Assembly: GCF_003173355.1 (NCBI RefSeq)
Contig: NZ_QGMY01000002.1
Coordinates: forward strand, 310,001 to 374,000
Direction of reading: 5' to 3'
Source of the DNA: Methanospirillum lacunae
Lineage (GTDB): Archaea > Halobacteriota > Methanomicrobia > Methanomicrobiales > Methanospirillaceae
Length of the DNA stretch: 64,000 nucleotides
Below, piece after piece: positions 1 through 9,400 of the stretch. Every line of letters begins with the position of its first letter. Position 1 is the first letter of the stretch. The position numbers were made by a program, and so were the translations under genes. The notes under the pieces were generated by a model. It was not told the DNA's origin. It was given only the letters and a program-made list of their open reading frames with translations, and ran no database searches.

Positions 1-1280
1 TCAACAATTCCCGCAGAATCTTTAAGTGAGGTGAGGGTTGAATCAGCGGTGACATTCCATGAACTCGTTTCATCCAGGCTGATCGCTGATGTATTTATAG
101 CACCTGAAAGGGTAGAGCCATTTTTCAGGGTTGCAGAAATTGAACTTATTGCGTCAGTTTCTAGTGATCCGGTGAGCTGAACATTATCAGCATAAAAGAT
201 CACAATCCCACCATTCTTTCCCTGAGTACCCCATCGTGATGTCCCGGCTGCCTTGATCAACAGATCTGGCGTTCCTATCATCTTCACGTTCTTGAGGGTG
301 ATTACCGAATCAGTGTTTGTTACAAAGAAAGCAGGTCCTGCTATTGGCTCATAGGATCCACCATCCATTGTGAAAGTTCCGGTCCCGGTCTCTGCATCAC
401 CTGAAAAACTCTGGTAGATCATTGTTCCACCTGTCTTTTCAACACCACCAGAGAGTGATGTATTGACCAGATGTATCGAGTTAATTCCCTCTATCACGGC
501 AGCTTCTGTGCCAACTGATTTTACTATTGCGTCGGTGACGTTGATTACTCCAGTTGAATAGAGTCCTGGTGAATCAATTCCAGAGGAAGAAATTGTTCCA
601 CGGGTCACTGTTACCGTTCCTGATCCCCGGTCAGTTGCGATTGGAGCTCCATTCTTTCCTGATGTGATAACATTTACATCTACAAGAGTCAGTGTTCCCC
701 CAAGAGTTGCCATTACGCCATGACCACCATTTCCTGATGCAGTTATCGTGAGATTGTCAAGAGAGATAGAGGTCCCTTCCCCGGTTGGAATTGCACCATT
801 TGCCCCGGTTCCGGTCGTAGTTATTGACCCGCCTGATATTTTTACTGTGCTTGCGTTATTTGCAAGAACTGCACCGTTAAGACCATAAAAACTACTGGCA
901 TCGTTGTTTGATGTGTTACCCGTTGTGCTGATAATAGGGTTTTTAAGGGATAATGAACCCTTGTTTGTTACATAAATAGCTGAAGTGTCAGTTTTATCTG
1001 ACGTATAACTCCTGTCTGATTCAGATACCGTCTTTCCATCAACAGTAAAGTTTCCGGAAAGAGTAAATGATGTTCCCTGGTTTCCACCGGATCCTCCTGG
1101 TGGTGCCCCTGATGGCGGAGTTCCACCTGATGGTGGCTGGCCGTTGCCTATACCTTCTTGTCCTGGAGGCATTCCTGGACTGCCATCGGGAATATTATCG
1201 AGAGATGCACTGCAAATTGCATAGCCAAAGATAATGAATATGACTAGAAATATTGCAGAAAAATAACTGAATTGCCTCAT
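1..1280 (-). CDS. Secreted beta-helix (adhesin-like) surface protein, 3' end cut by window edge
   Basis: The frame is open from an ATG at 1280 to the window edge, so about 426 N-terminal residues are visible. Residues 1-25 form a signal peptide (MRQFSYFSAIFLVIFIIFGY, then a small-residue region). Next is a Gly/Pro-rich linker with repeated PPSGG/PPGG motifs. The rest is Ser/Thr/Gly/Asn-rich with short repeating strands such as GTGTFTMDGG and GTLTLVDVNV, the pattern of right-handed parallel beta-helix surface proteins. Cell-surface location follows from the signal peptide. No catalytic motif is visible, and any adhesive role is inferred from architecture only. The C-terminal anchoring region lies outside the window. 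Confidence 0.7.
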   Translation of the reverse strand, partial: MRQFSYFSAIFLVIFIIFGYAICSASLDNIPDGSPGMPPGQEGIGNGQPPSGGTPPSGAPPGGSGGNQGTSFTLSGNFTVDGKTVSESDRSYTSDKTDTSAIYVTNKGSLSLKNPIISTTGNTSNNDASSFYGLNGAVLANNASTVKISGGSITTTGTGANGAIPTGEGTSISLDNLTITASGNGGHGVMATLGGTLTLVDVNVITSGKNGAPIATDRGSGTVTVTRGTISSSGIDSPGLYSTGVINVTDAIVKSVGTEAAVIEGINSIHLVNTSLSGGVEKTGGTMIYQSFSGDAETGTGTFTMDGGSYEPIAGPAFFVTNTDSVITLKNVKMIGTPDLLIKAAGTSRWGTQGKNGGIVIFYADNVQLTGSLETDAISSISATLKNGSTLSGAINTSAISLDETSSWNVTADSTLTSLKDSAGIV

Positions 1281-1614
1281 ACTATCACTTGGTATATAAG
1301 CAGCGGATCTCCTGCTCATTATATCGGGCAGGTGCCTATGCTCTCTATGTACCTTATCACCTGATTTCATTCAAAGTTTCATAAAGAATGGGTAACATTT
1401 AGGTTGGAGATCGGATAAGATAGTTTTTGAGTTAAATATTCGCGTTTCCTAAAGAAAAATATAAATTAAGTTTCTTTTTTCATTTTTCCTTATTTGTATA
1501 AGAATAAGGTGATATTGATACACCAGAGAGCACAGTAAATCCCGTAATTTATGGGTAGTATTATACACAGTATCTTATATCCGAACCGCAGATTACTTTC
1601 ACCGAGTGATCTGT
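1281..1614. other. AT-rich divergent intergenic region
   Basis: No gene is seen. The stretch separates two divergent genes and is AT-rich, with TATA-like sequences (for example TTATATA about 20 bases upstream of the surface-protein start, and AAATATAAATTAAG near 1460). It probably carries promoters in both directions. Confidence 0.4.
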
Positions 1615-2280
1615 ATGGATGTGATTGAAAGTATTAGCGATGCATTCAGGTATGCATCAGATGCGTTGGTCGGAAAGTGGGTCAGATGGATAATTCTCAT
1701 TATCTCATCAATTATCTTCCCGCTGATCATGGGGTATACGCTTAGGATTATGAAGGGAGTAACACCAGCTCCAGAGCCTGGTGATTACCTGGGTATGTTT
1801 ATTGATGGCATTAAGATGTTGATCATTGGATTTGTCTATATGATCATCCCCTGCATCATAGGTTTTCTGATCTTTTTCTTAAGTGGAGGCTTTGGTGCCC
1901 TTACCATGCTGACGATGAATGTCTCTAATCCTGCAGCATACGCAGGGTTGCTGGTTGGAACACTGGGGATTTCATTCCTGGCCTTTTTCATCATTATGTT
2001 CATCTTCAGCCTGTTTGAGATCATTGGTATGGTTCAGTTTGCACGAACCGGCAGTATGGGAGCAGCGTTTGCATTCAGTGATATACTTGAGAAAATAGGT
2101 AAGATTGGCTGGGGCTCGTACATCATAGCCCTGATTATCCTGAATATTGTTTTCTTTATCATTTATGGCGTTCTCTCTCTGATTCCGATCATCGGTTGGC
2201 TTCTTACCCTGATCCTGCTGCCATTCCTCTCTATCACCGGTGCCAGGTTTTACTCTGAACTCTACGACGCAGGCCAGTAA
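1615..2280 (+). CDS. DUF4013-type membrane protein
   Basis: About 221 residues, very hydrophobic, with five or six predicted membrane segments. The N-terminal block (MDVIESISDAFRYASDAL, then WVRWIILIISSIIFPLIMGY) and the later EIIGMVQFARTGSMGAAF block resemble the archaeal DUF4013 family. Function is unknown for the family; the protein would sit in the cytoplasmic membrane. ATG 1615 is preferred over in-frame GTG 1606 because GAGTGAT lies just upstream of the ATG. It appears monocistronic; the next gene on the same strand starts about 140 bases later. Confidence 0.7.
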   Translation: MDVIESISDAFRYASDALVGKWVRWIILIISSIIFPLIMGYTLRIMKGVTPAPEPGDYLGMFIDGIKMLIIGFVYMIIPCIIGFLIFFLSGGFGALTMLTMNVSNPAAYAGLLVGTLGISFLAFFIIMFIFSLFEIIGMVQFARTGSMGAAFAFSDILEKIGKIGWGSYIIALIILNIVFFIIYGVLSLIPIIGWLLTLILLPFLSITGARFYSELYDAGQ

Positions 2281-2421
2281 TCACCTTTCCTGGTAACCCA
2301 TCCCCTTTTTTAAAGCATCCAAAATGATAACCTCTTGTCAGACTGATATCTAATCTGTATCAACTCCTTCCAGACATCATGATACGTATCAATGAAGGCA
2401 TTAGGAAGGAAAGGACATTTT

Positions 2422-3111
2422 ATGGACACGGGAATTTCCGAATTTCTGCTTGTATTTCAGACCGTAGTACAGTGGATAGCAATCATCCTATCAGCTTCAT
2501 CCGGTGTGTATGATGCACGAAGAAACGGGCTTGATTACTTTGGAGCGTTAGTTATCGCCGTGATTGTTGCAGTGGGAGGTGGAACATTGAGGGATATTCT
2601 TCTTGGGCGGTACCCACTTTTCTGGCTCCAGGACCCCATCTATCTGATCAGTATCTTAATCGTTGGTGTAATTGGGATTATTCTCGTTCCCATCAGTAAA
2701 GGATCCCTAATAACCGAAAATACAGTTCACAATGACCTCTTCAATGCTGTTGTAAGTTTAATGTTTGGAACATCAGGTTCTTTTGCACTGATTGATGCGA
2801 TTTCTCTTGGTATGTGGGCATACCTTGGAACTTTCTATGCTCTGACCAGTGGCATACCACCACTGATCGCCCCGGTTATGGGAGTAATCACCGCATCATT
2901 CGGAGGGGTGCTCAGAGATGTCTTCTTTGTAAAAATTCCTGAGTTATTCAGACCCGGCCAGTTTTATGCATTAGCATCATTCGCCGGAGCTGCAGCCTAT
3001 ACTGTCTGCTGGACTTTTATGATTCCATACCCGACCGGATTTTTAGCCTGTATTATCATCACATTCCTGGTACGAATGATCTCGGTCAGATACAATATCA
3101 CTAGTTTTTAG
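2422..3111 (+). CDS. TRIC-channel-like (UPF0126/YadS) membrane protein
   Basis: About 229 residues with seven predicted membrane segments. Two homologous halves each carry the family's glycine-rich signature: GGGTLRDILLGR near residue 55 and FGGVLRDVFF near residue 160. This is the UPF0126 duplication found in bacterial YadS and archaeal TRIC homologues, which form homotrimeric monovalent-cation channels; the physiological role in methanogens is not established. ATG 2422 is chosen because AAGGA lies six bases upstream. An in-frame ATG at 2392 would add ten residues but has no ribosome-binding site. It converges with the SWIM gene 24 bases downstream. Confidence 0.8.
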   Translation: MDTGISEFLLVFQTVVQWIAIILSASSGVYDARRNGLDYFGALVIAVIVAVGGGTLRDILLGRYPLFWLQDPIYLISILIVGVIGIILVPISKGSLITENTVHNDLFNAVVSLMFGTSGSFALIDAISLGMWAYLGTFYALTSGIPPLIAPVMGVITASFGGVLRDVFFVKIPELFRPGQFYALASFAGAAAYTVCWTFMIPYPTGFLACIIITFLVRMISVRYNITSF

Positions 3112-3135
3112 ATAAATAATCCTGACTGAAACCTG

Positions 3136-3954
3136 TTACTCTTCTTTATCCGTACGTTCATACGCGTACTTTGCAGCTTTGGAATATGTTCCTGATATGT
3201 GATCAGAAAGGTTTACTTTTCCCAGTTTATATGGCGAAGGGCCGAGACGGCTAAAGCAGGCTGTGACGTCTTTTGAAGGCTGAACGTCCCGATATTGTAC
3301 AGTCTCAAATTCTGTGCCGGGATCATAATACCGGGTCAGATCCGGTTTTACGTCTTCTTCGGTCTGATTTTTTTCGACCTGTTTGACTTCTTCCCTCACA
3401 TCCGGATTTACGTACTGAGAAACCCCTGCGATAATCTCGTCACGGGTTTTACCCCTGAGCAGAAAGAGAAGGAGAGGATCTGCGTTCACCTGGTTTCCAA
3501 GTGCCAGGTACGTTGCAACGATATGGCTGCAGGTGTGGTGATCTGATTCGCAGTCGCACCGATAATCCAGGTCTTCAAGTGAGGCCGGTATAACATGAAT
3601 TCTGGCTTCTTTCAGCATCTCGTCAAGTTCCCTGCAGTAATTGCCTGAAAGAAGTTTTGAAAAAAGGTCTTGGTTAGCAGCAAATATCCGGTATACAACC
3701 TCCCAATCATCTTCGAGGTCCATGAGCCAGATCGCTGTATGGTGAGAACCACCAATTGCCTCAAGCACCACAGATTCTGCACCTCCTTGATATATCCCTT
3801 TAATAATTACCTGACCACGTTCTGCAAGTCGTCTTCCTTTCACGAGTTGAGATGTGTCTTTTCCAGGTCTCATCATGGAGAGAAATTCTGCTGTCCACCA
3901 GGATTCTCCTAGAAGTTGCTGTCGGGTCTTCTCATACGTATTGTTCCTCATCAT
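3136..3954 (-). CDS. SWIM zinc-finger protein, partner of the SNF2 helicase
   Basis: 272 residues. Residues about 138-160 hold a SWIM zinc-finger motif, CDC followed by CSHIVA, the CxCx(n)CxH pattern that binds zinc and DNA or protein. The rest has no recognised domain; the C-terminal third is charged and poorly structured. Its ATG overlaps the helicase stop (TGATG), indicating translational coupling. SWIM proteins paired with SNF2 helicases are common in archaea and bacteria, so a shared complex in DNA remodelling or repair is inferred. The exact substrate is unknown. Confidence 0.75.
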   Translation of the reverse strand: MMRNNTYEKTRQQLLGESWWTAEFLSMMRPGKDTSQLVKGRRLAERGQVIIKGIYQGGAESVVLEAIGGSHHTAIWLMDLEDDWEVVYRIFAANQDLFSKLLSGNYCRELDEMLKEARIHVIPASLEDLDYRCDCESDHHTCSHIVATYLALGNQVNADPLLLFLLRGKTRDEIIAGVSQYVNPDVREEVKQVEKNQTEEDVKPDLTRYYDPGTEFETVQYRDVQPSKDVTACFSRLGPSPYKLGKVNLSDHISGTYSKAAKYAYERTDKEE

Positions 3955-6900
3955 CAGATATCATCCCCGAACACCTGTTCACGCAGGCGGAGCACATCCA
4001 TCAGTTCACCGTTAGGCAGTTCAGTAAGCCAGTTTTCTCCAGCAGATATGACCTGATCTGCGACAGTTCGTTTTCGTGCAATCATCTCATGTATCTGTTC
4101 TTCAAGAGTTCCTGCCGTGATCATCATGTGGACCTGCACGGTTTTTGTCTGTCCTATCCGGTATGTCCTGTCAGTGGCCTGATCTTCGACTGCAGGGTTC
4201 CACCACCGGTCTATGTGAAACACATGATTTGCCTGCATGAGGTTCAGGCCCGTTCCCCCTGCCCTGAGTGAGATTACAAAGAAACGGGGGCCGTCAGGTT
4301 TTGCAAACCTCGCGATCATTTCTTCCCGTTTCATCCTGGGTGTTGAACCGGTCAGGAGCAGCACTTCACGCTCCAGTGACTGGTGCAGAGTTCTGGCAAG
4401 ATCTTTTGCAAATGTTGCATACTGGGTAAAGATAATTGCACCATCACCTTCATCCCTGACCTCTTCCAGCATCTCAACAAGACGCTGAACTTTCCCGGAT
4501 CGCAGTGGTTCCATCGCGGGAACTGATCCATGGTCCGGATAATTGCAGATCTGCTTTAACCTGGTAAGAGCTGAAAGAACCCGCCCTTTTCTGGCTATTC
4601 CTGCAACCGACTGGAGATCCCTGGCAAGATCGTTTACGGTACTCTGGTAAAGTGCTGCCTGCTCATGAGTCAGAGTGCAGTAAACCTCCATCTCCATCTT
4701 CTCAGGAAGATCAGAAATGACTGTTTTATCGGTCTTTACACGTCTTAACAGGAATGGCCTGATGATCCTTCTCAGTTCCGCTGCCTTTTCTTCTGCTCCC
4801 CCTTTCTCTATCGGGTTTGCATACATCTTCTGAAATGCTGCAAATGAACCCAGATATCCCGGGTTTATCGTCTCCATCAATGCCCACAGTTCGGTAAGAT
4901 GGTTCTCGACCGGTGTTCCAGTGAGGGCAATTCTGTGATCTGCTTCAAGTATTCTCACGGCCTGGAACTGTTTAGTCTGTGGGTTTTTGACATTCTGAAC
5001 CTCATCAAGAATAAGCACGGCGTATGTAATCCCGGAAAGGAGTTCCATATCCCTGGGAATGAGTGCATACGAGGTGATTATCAGATCATATGATCGGGCC
5101 TTTTCAAGGTATGCTTTCCCTTTCAGCCGGGAGGATCCATGGTGAACAAAACAGGACAACCCCGGAGCAAACCGTGCCAGTTCACGTTCCCAGTTCCCAA
5201 TGATTGAAGTTGGACAGATTATGAGAGAAGGCCCGGAGAGGCCCCCGTTCTCTTTTGCACAAAGCAGGTAGGCTATTGTTTGTGGTGTCTTGCCTAAGCC
5301 CATATCATCTGCTAAACATGCCCCGAATCCGAGCGAACGACACCTGAGCAGGAATGAAACTCCAATCTCCTGGTATGGCCTCAGTATCCCGTTGAAGGTT
5401 TGAGGAATCTGAACATTTGTATGACTCCAGCCTTCCCGTACTCCTCTGATTAAGTCTGTTGTCCAGTCATCTCCGGGATTGATTGAGAGATCTGCATCCG
5501 GACTTTCAGATCGTGCAACCATCTTCAGGAGTTCTGCAACCGAAGCACGGTGTTTTTTGTATTGCTTTTCGATGGCCTTTATCCTGAGATCCAGTGCAGG
5601 TCTGTCAATGGTGACCCACCGTTTTCCTGCTCTCACGGTTGTGATCTGTTGCTCAACCATCTGTCTGAATGCTGCAGGTTCGATGAAATCGTCTCCGACA
5701 GCAATTCGGTAATCATAGTGGAGCAGGCTTGCAAGTCCTACCGTTGAGTTGAAACCTTTTTCCTGCTGTCTCTGGAAAGAGAGGTCAATCCGGGCAGGCT
5801 CCAGCGGCCGTCCCCACCAGTCAGGACAGATAAATTCAATCCCACCCTCCCGAATCCGGGTAACGTCGTGACTTAAAAATCTGATAAGGTCTGATTCAGG
5901 AATCCTTATCACTGGATCGAAGTTGGTTCTGAATGTTATCTCTGACTTCGGCAGATTCGCAGTAGTTTGAACTTTTACCGCTGCATCATGTAAGAGTTTT
6001 ATGAGTTCATCATCACCGGGTAAGGGGATTGGTGTTTTTTTTCCTTGTCCAAGTCGACTGGCAGGAACCAGAAGATCTGGATGATCTGCTGATCTCACCA
6101 GGAAGGTGATCACCCATTCGGGTGGTTGTTTCTCATTTTTGGATGAACTACTGGCTATGTCCTCATCAATCCTGGCAACCACTGTCCATGGAAGATCGTC
6201 AGGGATATCAATGTTTTCGGTGTCAGTCCACTGGTCAAACTTCCCTTTCCATCCATTGGTTATCTGTGGGTTTGTGATCGGCATCTTGTGCCTCTCATAT
6301 CCCTGAAGATAATAGAGGGCAGTCAGTTCCTGGGAATATTTGAGCCTCTCTATCGGGGTAAACCTGGAGATGAGATCCTCTGGATCGGTCTGGGTGGTAA
6401 GGAAGATAATACGGGCGATTATTGATTCAATAAACAGAATTACGGAATCTTTTCTCCCGGATATTTTTGAGCCCTCTGCGTACCTAAGAAAACTCTGTTG
6501 AATTGGAGGCATTGCTCTCGCAAGAGAATCAATCCGGTGTTCATCATAAGATGAGGGGATAAGTTTCCACCTGGTGCAGACCCCTCCATTTTGATAAATT
6601 CCTGATGACGGGAGGTATCTTCCTCTGATCACCATCTCTCTTGCCAAGCCGGTACAACCCCGCCAGAAACGAAGACTTCCCCCGTCAATCCATGAACCTG
6701 ATGCATTGCCTTCAGGAAGATATAGCAGGAATTCAGATTGGCAGACCACAACGGGGACTTCAAAGAAACCTGATGAATCAGGCTCTTTCTGGGTTGTTTC
6801 ATACCGGGATGCGAATTCAGGAGATGCAACGATCTTTCCGTTTGCTGTTGGGAACTCGATTTTACATGAGCCATGAGATGGGACTGGTTGTTTTCTTCCC

Positions 6901-7106
6901 TCCTTATTCTGGCTTGATTGAATCAGGGCAAAGAGGTGCTCTGTACTACTGGCAAATGGATGGTTTGGCGCAGAATCTGTTCCTCCTGAAATCGGGATTG
7001 ATCCTGATTCTCCAGTTTCTCCAAACAGGGTAAGTGAGAATGGCTGGTGTGGATTATACAGGGCATGCAGGATAATTGAGGTATCTGAACGATGAGAGGA
7101 TGACAA
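3954..7106 (-). CDS. SNF2/HepA-family DNA-dependent ATPase (helicase superfamily 2)
   Basis: About 1050 residues. The N-terminal half resembles the SNF2 helicase-associated (DUF3670-type) region. The ATPase core has Walker A as DDMGLGKTPQT (about residue 600), motif Ia SLIICPTSIIGNW, a DEVQN box (about 700), LTGTPVENHLTELW, and the C-terminal RecA lobe ending with HIDRWWNPAVEDQATDRTYR and RIGQT (about 980). These are the diagnostic Snf2 motifs; such proteins translocate on double-stranded DNA using ATP. The likely start is TTG 7106, because GGAGG lies five bases upstream; a TTG at 7118 precedes that Shine-Dalgarno. It is coupled to the downstream SWIM gene. Repair or transcription remodelling is inferred. 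Confidence 0.9.
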   Translation of the reverse strand: MSSSHRSDTSIILHALYNPHQPFSLTLFGETGESGSIPISGGTDSAPNHPFASSTEHLFALIQSSQNKEGRKQPVPSHGSCKIEFPTANGKIVASPEFASRYETTQKEPDSSGFFEVPVVVCQSEFLLYLPEGNASGSWIDGGSLRFWRGCTGLAREMVIRGRYLPSSGIYQNGGVCTRWKLIPSSYDEHRIDSLARAMPPIQQSFLRYAEGSKISGRKDSVILFIESIIARIIFLTTQTDPEDLISRFTPIERLKYSQELTALYYLQGYERHKMPITNPQITNGWKGKFDQWTDTENIDIPDDLPWTVVARIDEDIASSSSKNEKQPPEWVITFLVRSADHPDLLVPASRLGQGKKTPIPLPGDDELIKLLHDAAVKVQTTANLPKSEITFRTNFDPVIRIPESDLIRFLSHDVTRIREGGIEFICPDWWGRPLEPARIDLSFQRQQEKGFNSTVGLASLLHYDYRIAVGDDFIEPAAFRQMVEQQITTVRAGKRWVTIDRPALDLRIKAIEKQYKKHRASVAELLKMVARSESPDADLSINPGDDWTTDLIRGVREGWSHTNVQIPQTFNGILRPYQEIGVSFLLRCRSLGFGACLADDMGLGKTPQTIAYLLCAKENGGLSGPSLIICPTSIIGNWERELARFAPGLSCFVHHGSSRLKGKAYLEKARSYDLIITSYALIPRDMELLSGITYAVLILDEVQNVKNPQTKQFQAVRILEADHRIALTGTPVENHLTELWALMETINPGYLGSFAAFQKMYANPIEKGGAEEKAAELRRIIRPFLLRRVKTDKTVISDLPEKMEMEVYCTLTHEQAALYQSTVNDLARDLQSVAGIARKGRVLSALTRLKQICNYPDHGSVPAMEPLRSGKVQRLVEMLEEVRDEGDGAIIFTQYATFAKDLARTLHQSLEREVLLLTGSTPRMKREEMIARFAKPDGPRFFVISLRAGGTGLNLMQANHVFHIDRWWNPAVEDQATDRTYRIGQTKTVQVHMMITAGTLEEQIHEMIARKRTVADQVISAGENWLTELPNGELMDVLRLREQVFGDDI

Positions 7107-7197
7107 GAAGGCCTCCAATATTTGCCTATATTATTATCTTCAGAGACTTTATGGTGTTCGGAGGGGCAGCATGGAAGCCAATATCTAATTGCTGAGA

Positions 7198-7458
7198 TTA
7201 TAACAGCAATGACTCAAAACGAATCCATTTCAGAAGTCCGGACAACTGGCTGATATGATCCATAGATGTAGCCGCGAGAGCTAAAGGATCAACTGTGACA
7301 GATCCGTCTTCCTTTTCTTCGATTGACTCAACCACCAATACAGTGAACTCCATTGAAGATGCAGCCAGTTTCATATACTGCCGGTACATGAGGTAAAGCC
7401 CAACTACATTTACAATCGTCGCGCCGCCGAGAAAACCACTTACAATCTCCCAGGTCAT
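7198..7458 (-). CDS. Small membrane-anchored protein of unknown function
   Basis: 86 residues: one N-terminal membrane segment (about residues 5-25, rich in Gly/Val/Ile) followed by a short soluble tail. Family not recognised. The ATG overlaps the stop of the upstream reading frame by four bases (ATGA), so it is translated with the secreted-protein gene next to it. That upstream gene carries an in-frame stop, so expression may depend on internal initiation. Confidence 0.5.
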   Translation of the reverse strand: MTWEIVSGFLGGATIVNVVGLYLMYRQYMKLAASSMEFTVLVVESIEEKEDGSVTVDPLALAATSMDHISQLSGLLKWIRFESLLL

Positions 7459-8009
7459 AACCTCCCTCCATAACTCACAAAGTCCCTCACGCTCATATTT
7501 CCAGATACGAACCCTCTGGTTTTCTGAGTGTCATTCCCTTCAAACTGTGATCCGAACCCAATCATACCGGAACCGTTCACCACGGTTCCCCCGGTCAGTC
7601 CGGACCCAACAACCCGCGAGATCTCATAACTTCCATTCTGCAGCATCCCCGTAGTATTCAGATCAGATACCTGGGCGGCCTGCACCCGGGATTCAGTCAG
7701 AAATGTACATCCGACTTCATCCAACACCGTCGGACGAGTCCGGGAATTCGCATAATCAGACGCTATGATCGGACCGTTTCCCCTGACTATCAGGTCAGTC
7801 TGAAATTCATCATCTCCGGTAATGGTCCTGGATAATTGAGATTAATCCACTGCCATAACACGGGATGCGAACGATCCATTTTCGTTATTCCCGGAGCTCG
7901 CGATCATCATCGTTCCATCAGTTGAAATGGACGTACTGACATAATCAGCACCAACGAAAGCCGCGAGGACCAGGAATATGCCACCGGATAAAACTAATTT
8001 CCAATTCAT
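7455..8009 (-). pseudogene. Secreted protein gene interrupted by one in-frame TAA
   Basis: From ATG 8009 the frame encodes a signal peptide (MNWKLVLSGGIFLVLAAFVG) and a Ser/Asn-rich segment for 55 codons, then a TAA at 7842-7844. The same frame continues with plausible coding sequence (SQLSRTITGDDEFQ) to the natural stop at 7455, giving about 184 codons if the stop were sense. No frameshift is needed. The distal part (GLTGGTVVNGSGMIGFGS) is Gly/Ser/Asn-rich, like a surface protein. Family not recognised. Simplest reading: a recent nonsense mutation. An internal ATG at 7727 could give a 90-residue product without a signal peptide. Confidence 0.55.
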
Positions 8010-8040
8010 ATTCCGCCTCGGTTGGAAAAGAAAAGGAAAT

Positions 8041-8544
8041 TTAAGCGAGTAGAGCCACAGTGTCAGCCCAGGACTCGATACCGGTGAGGATCGAATCAGA
8101 CTCGTAGCTTGAAACTGTCACACTGTCACGCTTGAATGTGACATTGAAGTTTTCACCATTTGAGCTGTGAGCTTTGAGTGTACAGCTGAATGAATCCTCA
8201 GAACTGTCATGTGAAGGAGTTCCACCCATCGCAGTCCCAAGTGCAACGGTCCCCAGGATCGTGGTGATATCAGTGTTGAACGCTGCGGAAGTTGGAGCCT
8301 TCACTGAGATCTGACCGACCGTCTTGGCTTCTCCATTTTCATAGACGATCTTCCCTGAGTAGTACTCAGACCCACGGACAACAGCGGCAACGTTCTTTCC
8401 GGCTGAAGTATATGCAACACAACCCCAGGGGTTGTTATCGATCACATCCTGGATAAGTGCCAGGAATGCAGTAATTGTTCCGATCGGAGTGGTAAGTTTC
8501 CTCTCCGCTGACTTTACTGCACCTTTTGCTACAAAGTCTGCTAT
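8041..8544 (-). CDS. Unrecognised protein whose aligned start codon is ATA (GTG 8445 is the alternative)
   Basis: The stop is at 8041. The conservative start is GTG 8445 (134 residues), but the frame stays open upstream and aligns with a diverged copy at 10736-10809. That copy begins ATG-ACA-GAC after GGGTGGAG; here the aligned codons are ATA-GCA-GAC (ATA at 8542-8544) after the same GGGTGGAG. The shared N-terminus is xxDFVxKGAVKSAERKLTTP. The full product would be about 167 residues, with a hydrophobic helix (GTITAFLALIQDVI) followed by a Ser/Thr/Gly-rich beta-type region. No family recognised. It could be a surface or virion-type protein, but nothing proves that. The ATA implies a lost start, a rare start, or use of GTG 8445. 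Confidence 0.5.
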   Translation of the reverse strand: MADFVAKGAVKSAERKLTTPIGTITAFLALIQDVIDNNPWGCVAYTSAGKNVAAVVRGSEYYSGKIVYENGEAKTVGQISVKAPTSAAFNTDITTILGTVALGTAMGGTPSHDSSEDSFSCTLKAHSSNGENFNVTFKRDSVTVSSYESDSILTGIESWADTVALLA

Positions 8545-8686
8545 CTTTTTTCTCCACCCGGACTTTTCCGGTATAAATAGATTTGCCGCGAGTATTTATA
8601 TAGAAAAAATTGGGAGTGAAACGCACGAAGATTTTTAAGTGAAATTACATATCAGGCATGTCTATGTGTGGGCAAGAAATTATACT
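8458..8686. repeat. Direct repeat A, copy 1 (promoter plus 5' end of gene)
   Basis: Imperfect direct repeat of 10727-10952. Shared blocks include CCGCTGACTTTACTGC-like gene sequence, TCTCCACCCGGA, GTATAAATAGATTT, CCGCGAGTAT and TATGTGTGGGC at matching spacing. On the minus strand it covers the first ~28 codons of the neighbouring gene, its GGGTGGAG ribosome-binding site and TATA region. Confidence 0.75.
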
Positions 8687-8794
8687 TGAATTTTTACATT
8701 AAATATCAACGATTTTTGTAATGGGATATATATTTTCAATTTCTATCTTGAGTAAATAGAAGTTTCTTAAAATATATCCTATTGTAATATTTTC

Positions 8795-9400
8795 TTAAAT
8801 CAAGGATCCAGTTTTTTCGATAGAATATTCAAAGAAACCCTCATTTGATAAACCACTTAAAATGCAATCGCGCTTTGTGCTATCACTATCTAGGGATGGG
8901 TCTTTTAAAAATTCATTAAGGGACTCAATATTCGGCCAATTATCGTTAATAACTTTAATAGAAAAGATCTTTGATTCTGTAACTGCTCGAATCTCTTTTA
9001 TTCTCTTTGTTAACCATAAATTTAAATCAACTCGTGAAAACGTAGAATCTTCACTTAGATGAGTATGTGTGCATATATTTTTCTCTAATTTCTTCCTTAG
9101 ATCATCAGGTAAGTTTGATTCCTCTGGTAAATTAGACATAAATGGAAGTTTACTATTTATCAAATAAGCTTTCTCAATTTGATTAATATTAGAAAAAACC
9201 GCAACACATTCTATCAAGGTTCCATTAGTTGCAAAAATGTGAGAATTTAAATCATTATATTTAGGTAAAAATTTTTGTTGCAACCACTTTTCGAATTGAT
9301 ATATATCATTAAAGTCATCGGTTTCTTCAGGGTCTCCTTCAGGTTCTCCATCAACATTAAGAGGTGGATTGGGGTAAAAATCAATAGTAATTTTAACCAT
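8795..9400 (-). CDS. Hypothetical soluble protein in AT-rich island
   Basis: 201 residues from ATG 9400. A TATA-like TTTATATTA lies about 25 bases upstream, suggesting a leaderless transcript. The frame stays open upstream to TTG/GTG codons near 9610, which would add ~70 residues, but no ribosome-binding site is seen there. The product is acidic, with no membrane segment and no motif I recognise. The region is markedly AT-rich compared with flanking housekeeping genes. It lies inside the segment bounded by the two copies of direct repeat A, consistent with acquisition as cargo. Confidence 0.5.
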   Translation of the reverse strand: MVKITIDFYPNPPLNVDGEPEGDPEETDDFNDIYQFEKWLQQKFLPKYNDLNSHIFATNGTLIECVAVFSNINQIEKAYLINSKLPFMSNLPEESNLPDDLRKKLEKNICTHTHLSEDSTFSRVDLNLWLTKRIKEIRAVTESKIFSIKVINDNWPNIESLNEFLKDPSLDSDSTKRDCILSGLSNEGFFEYSIEKTGSLI

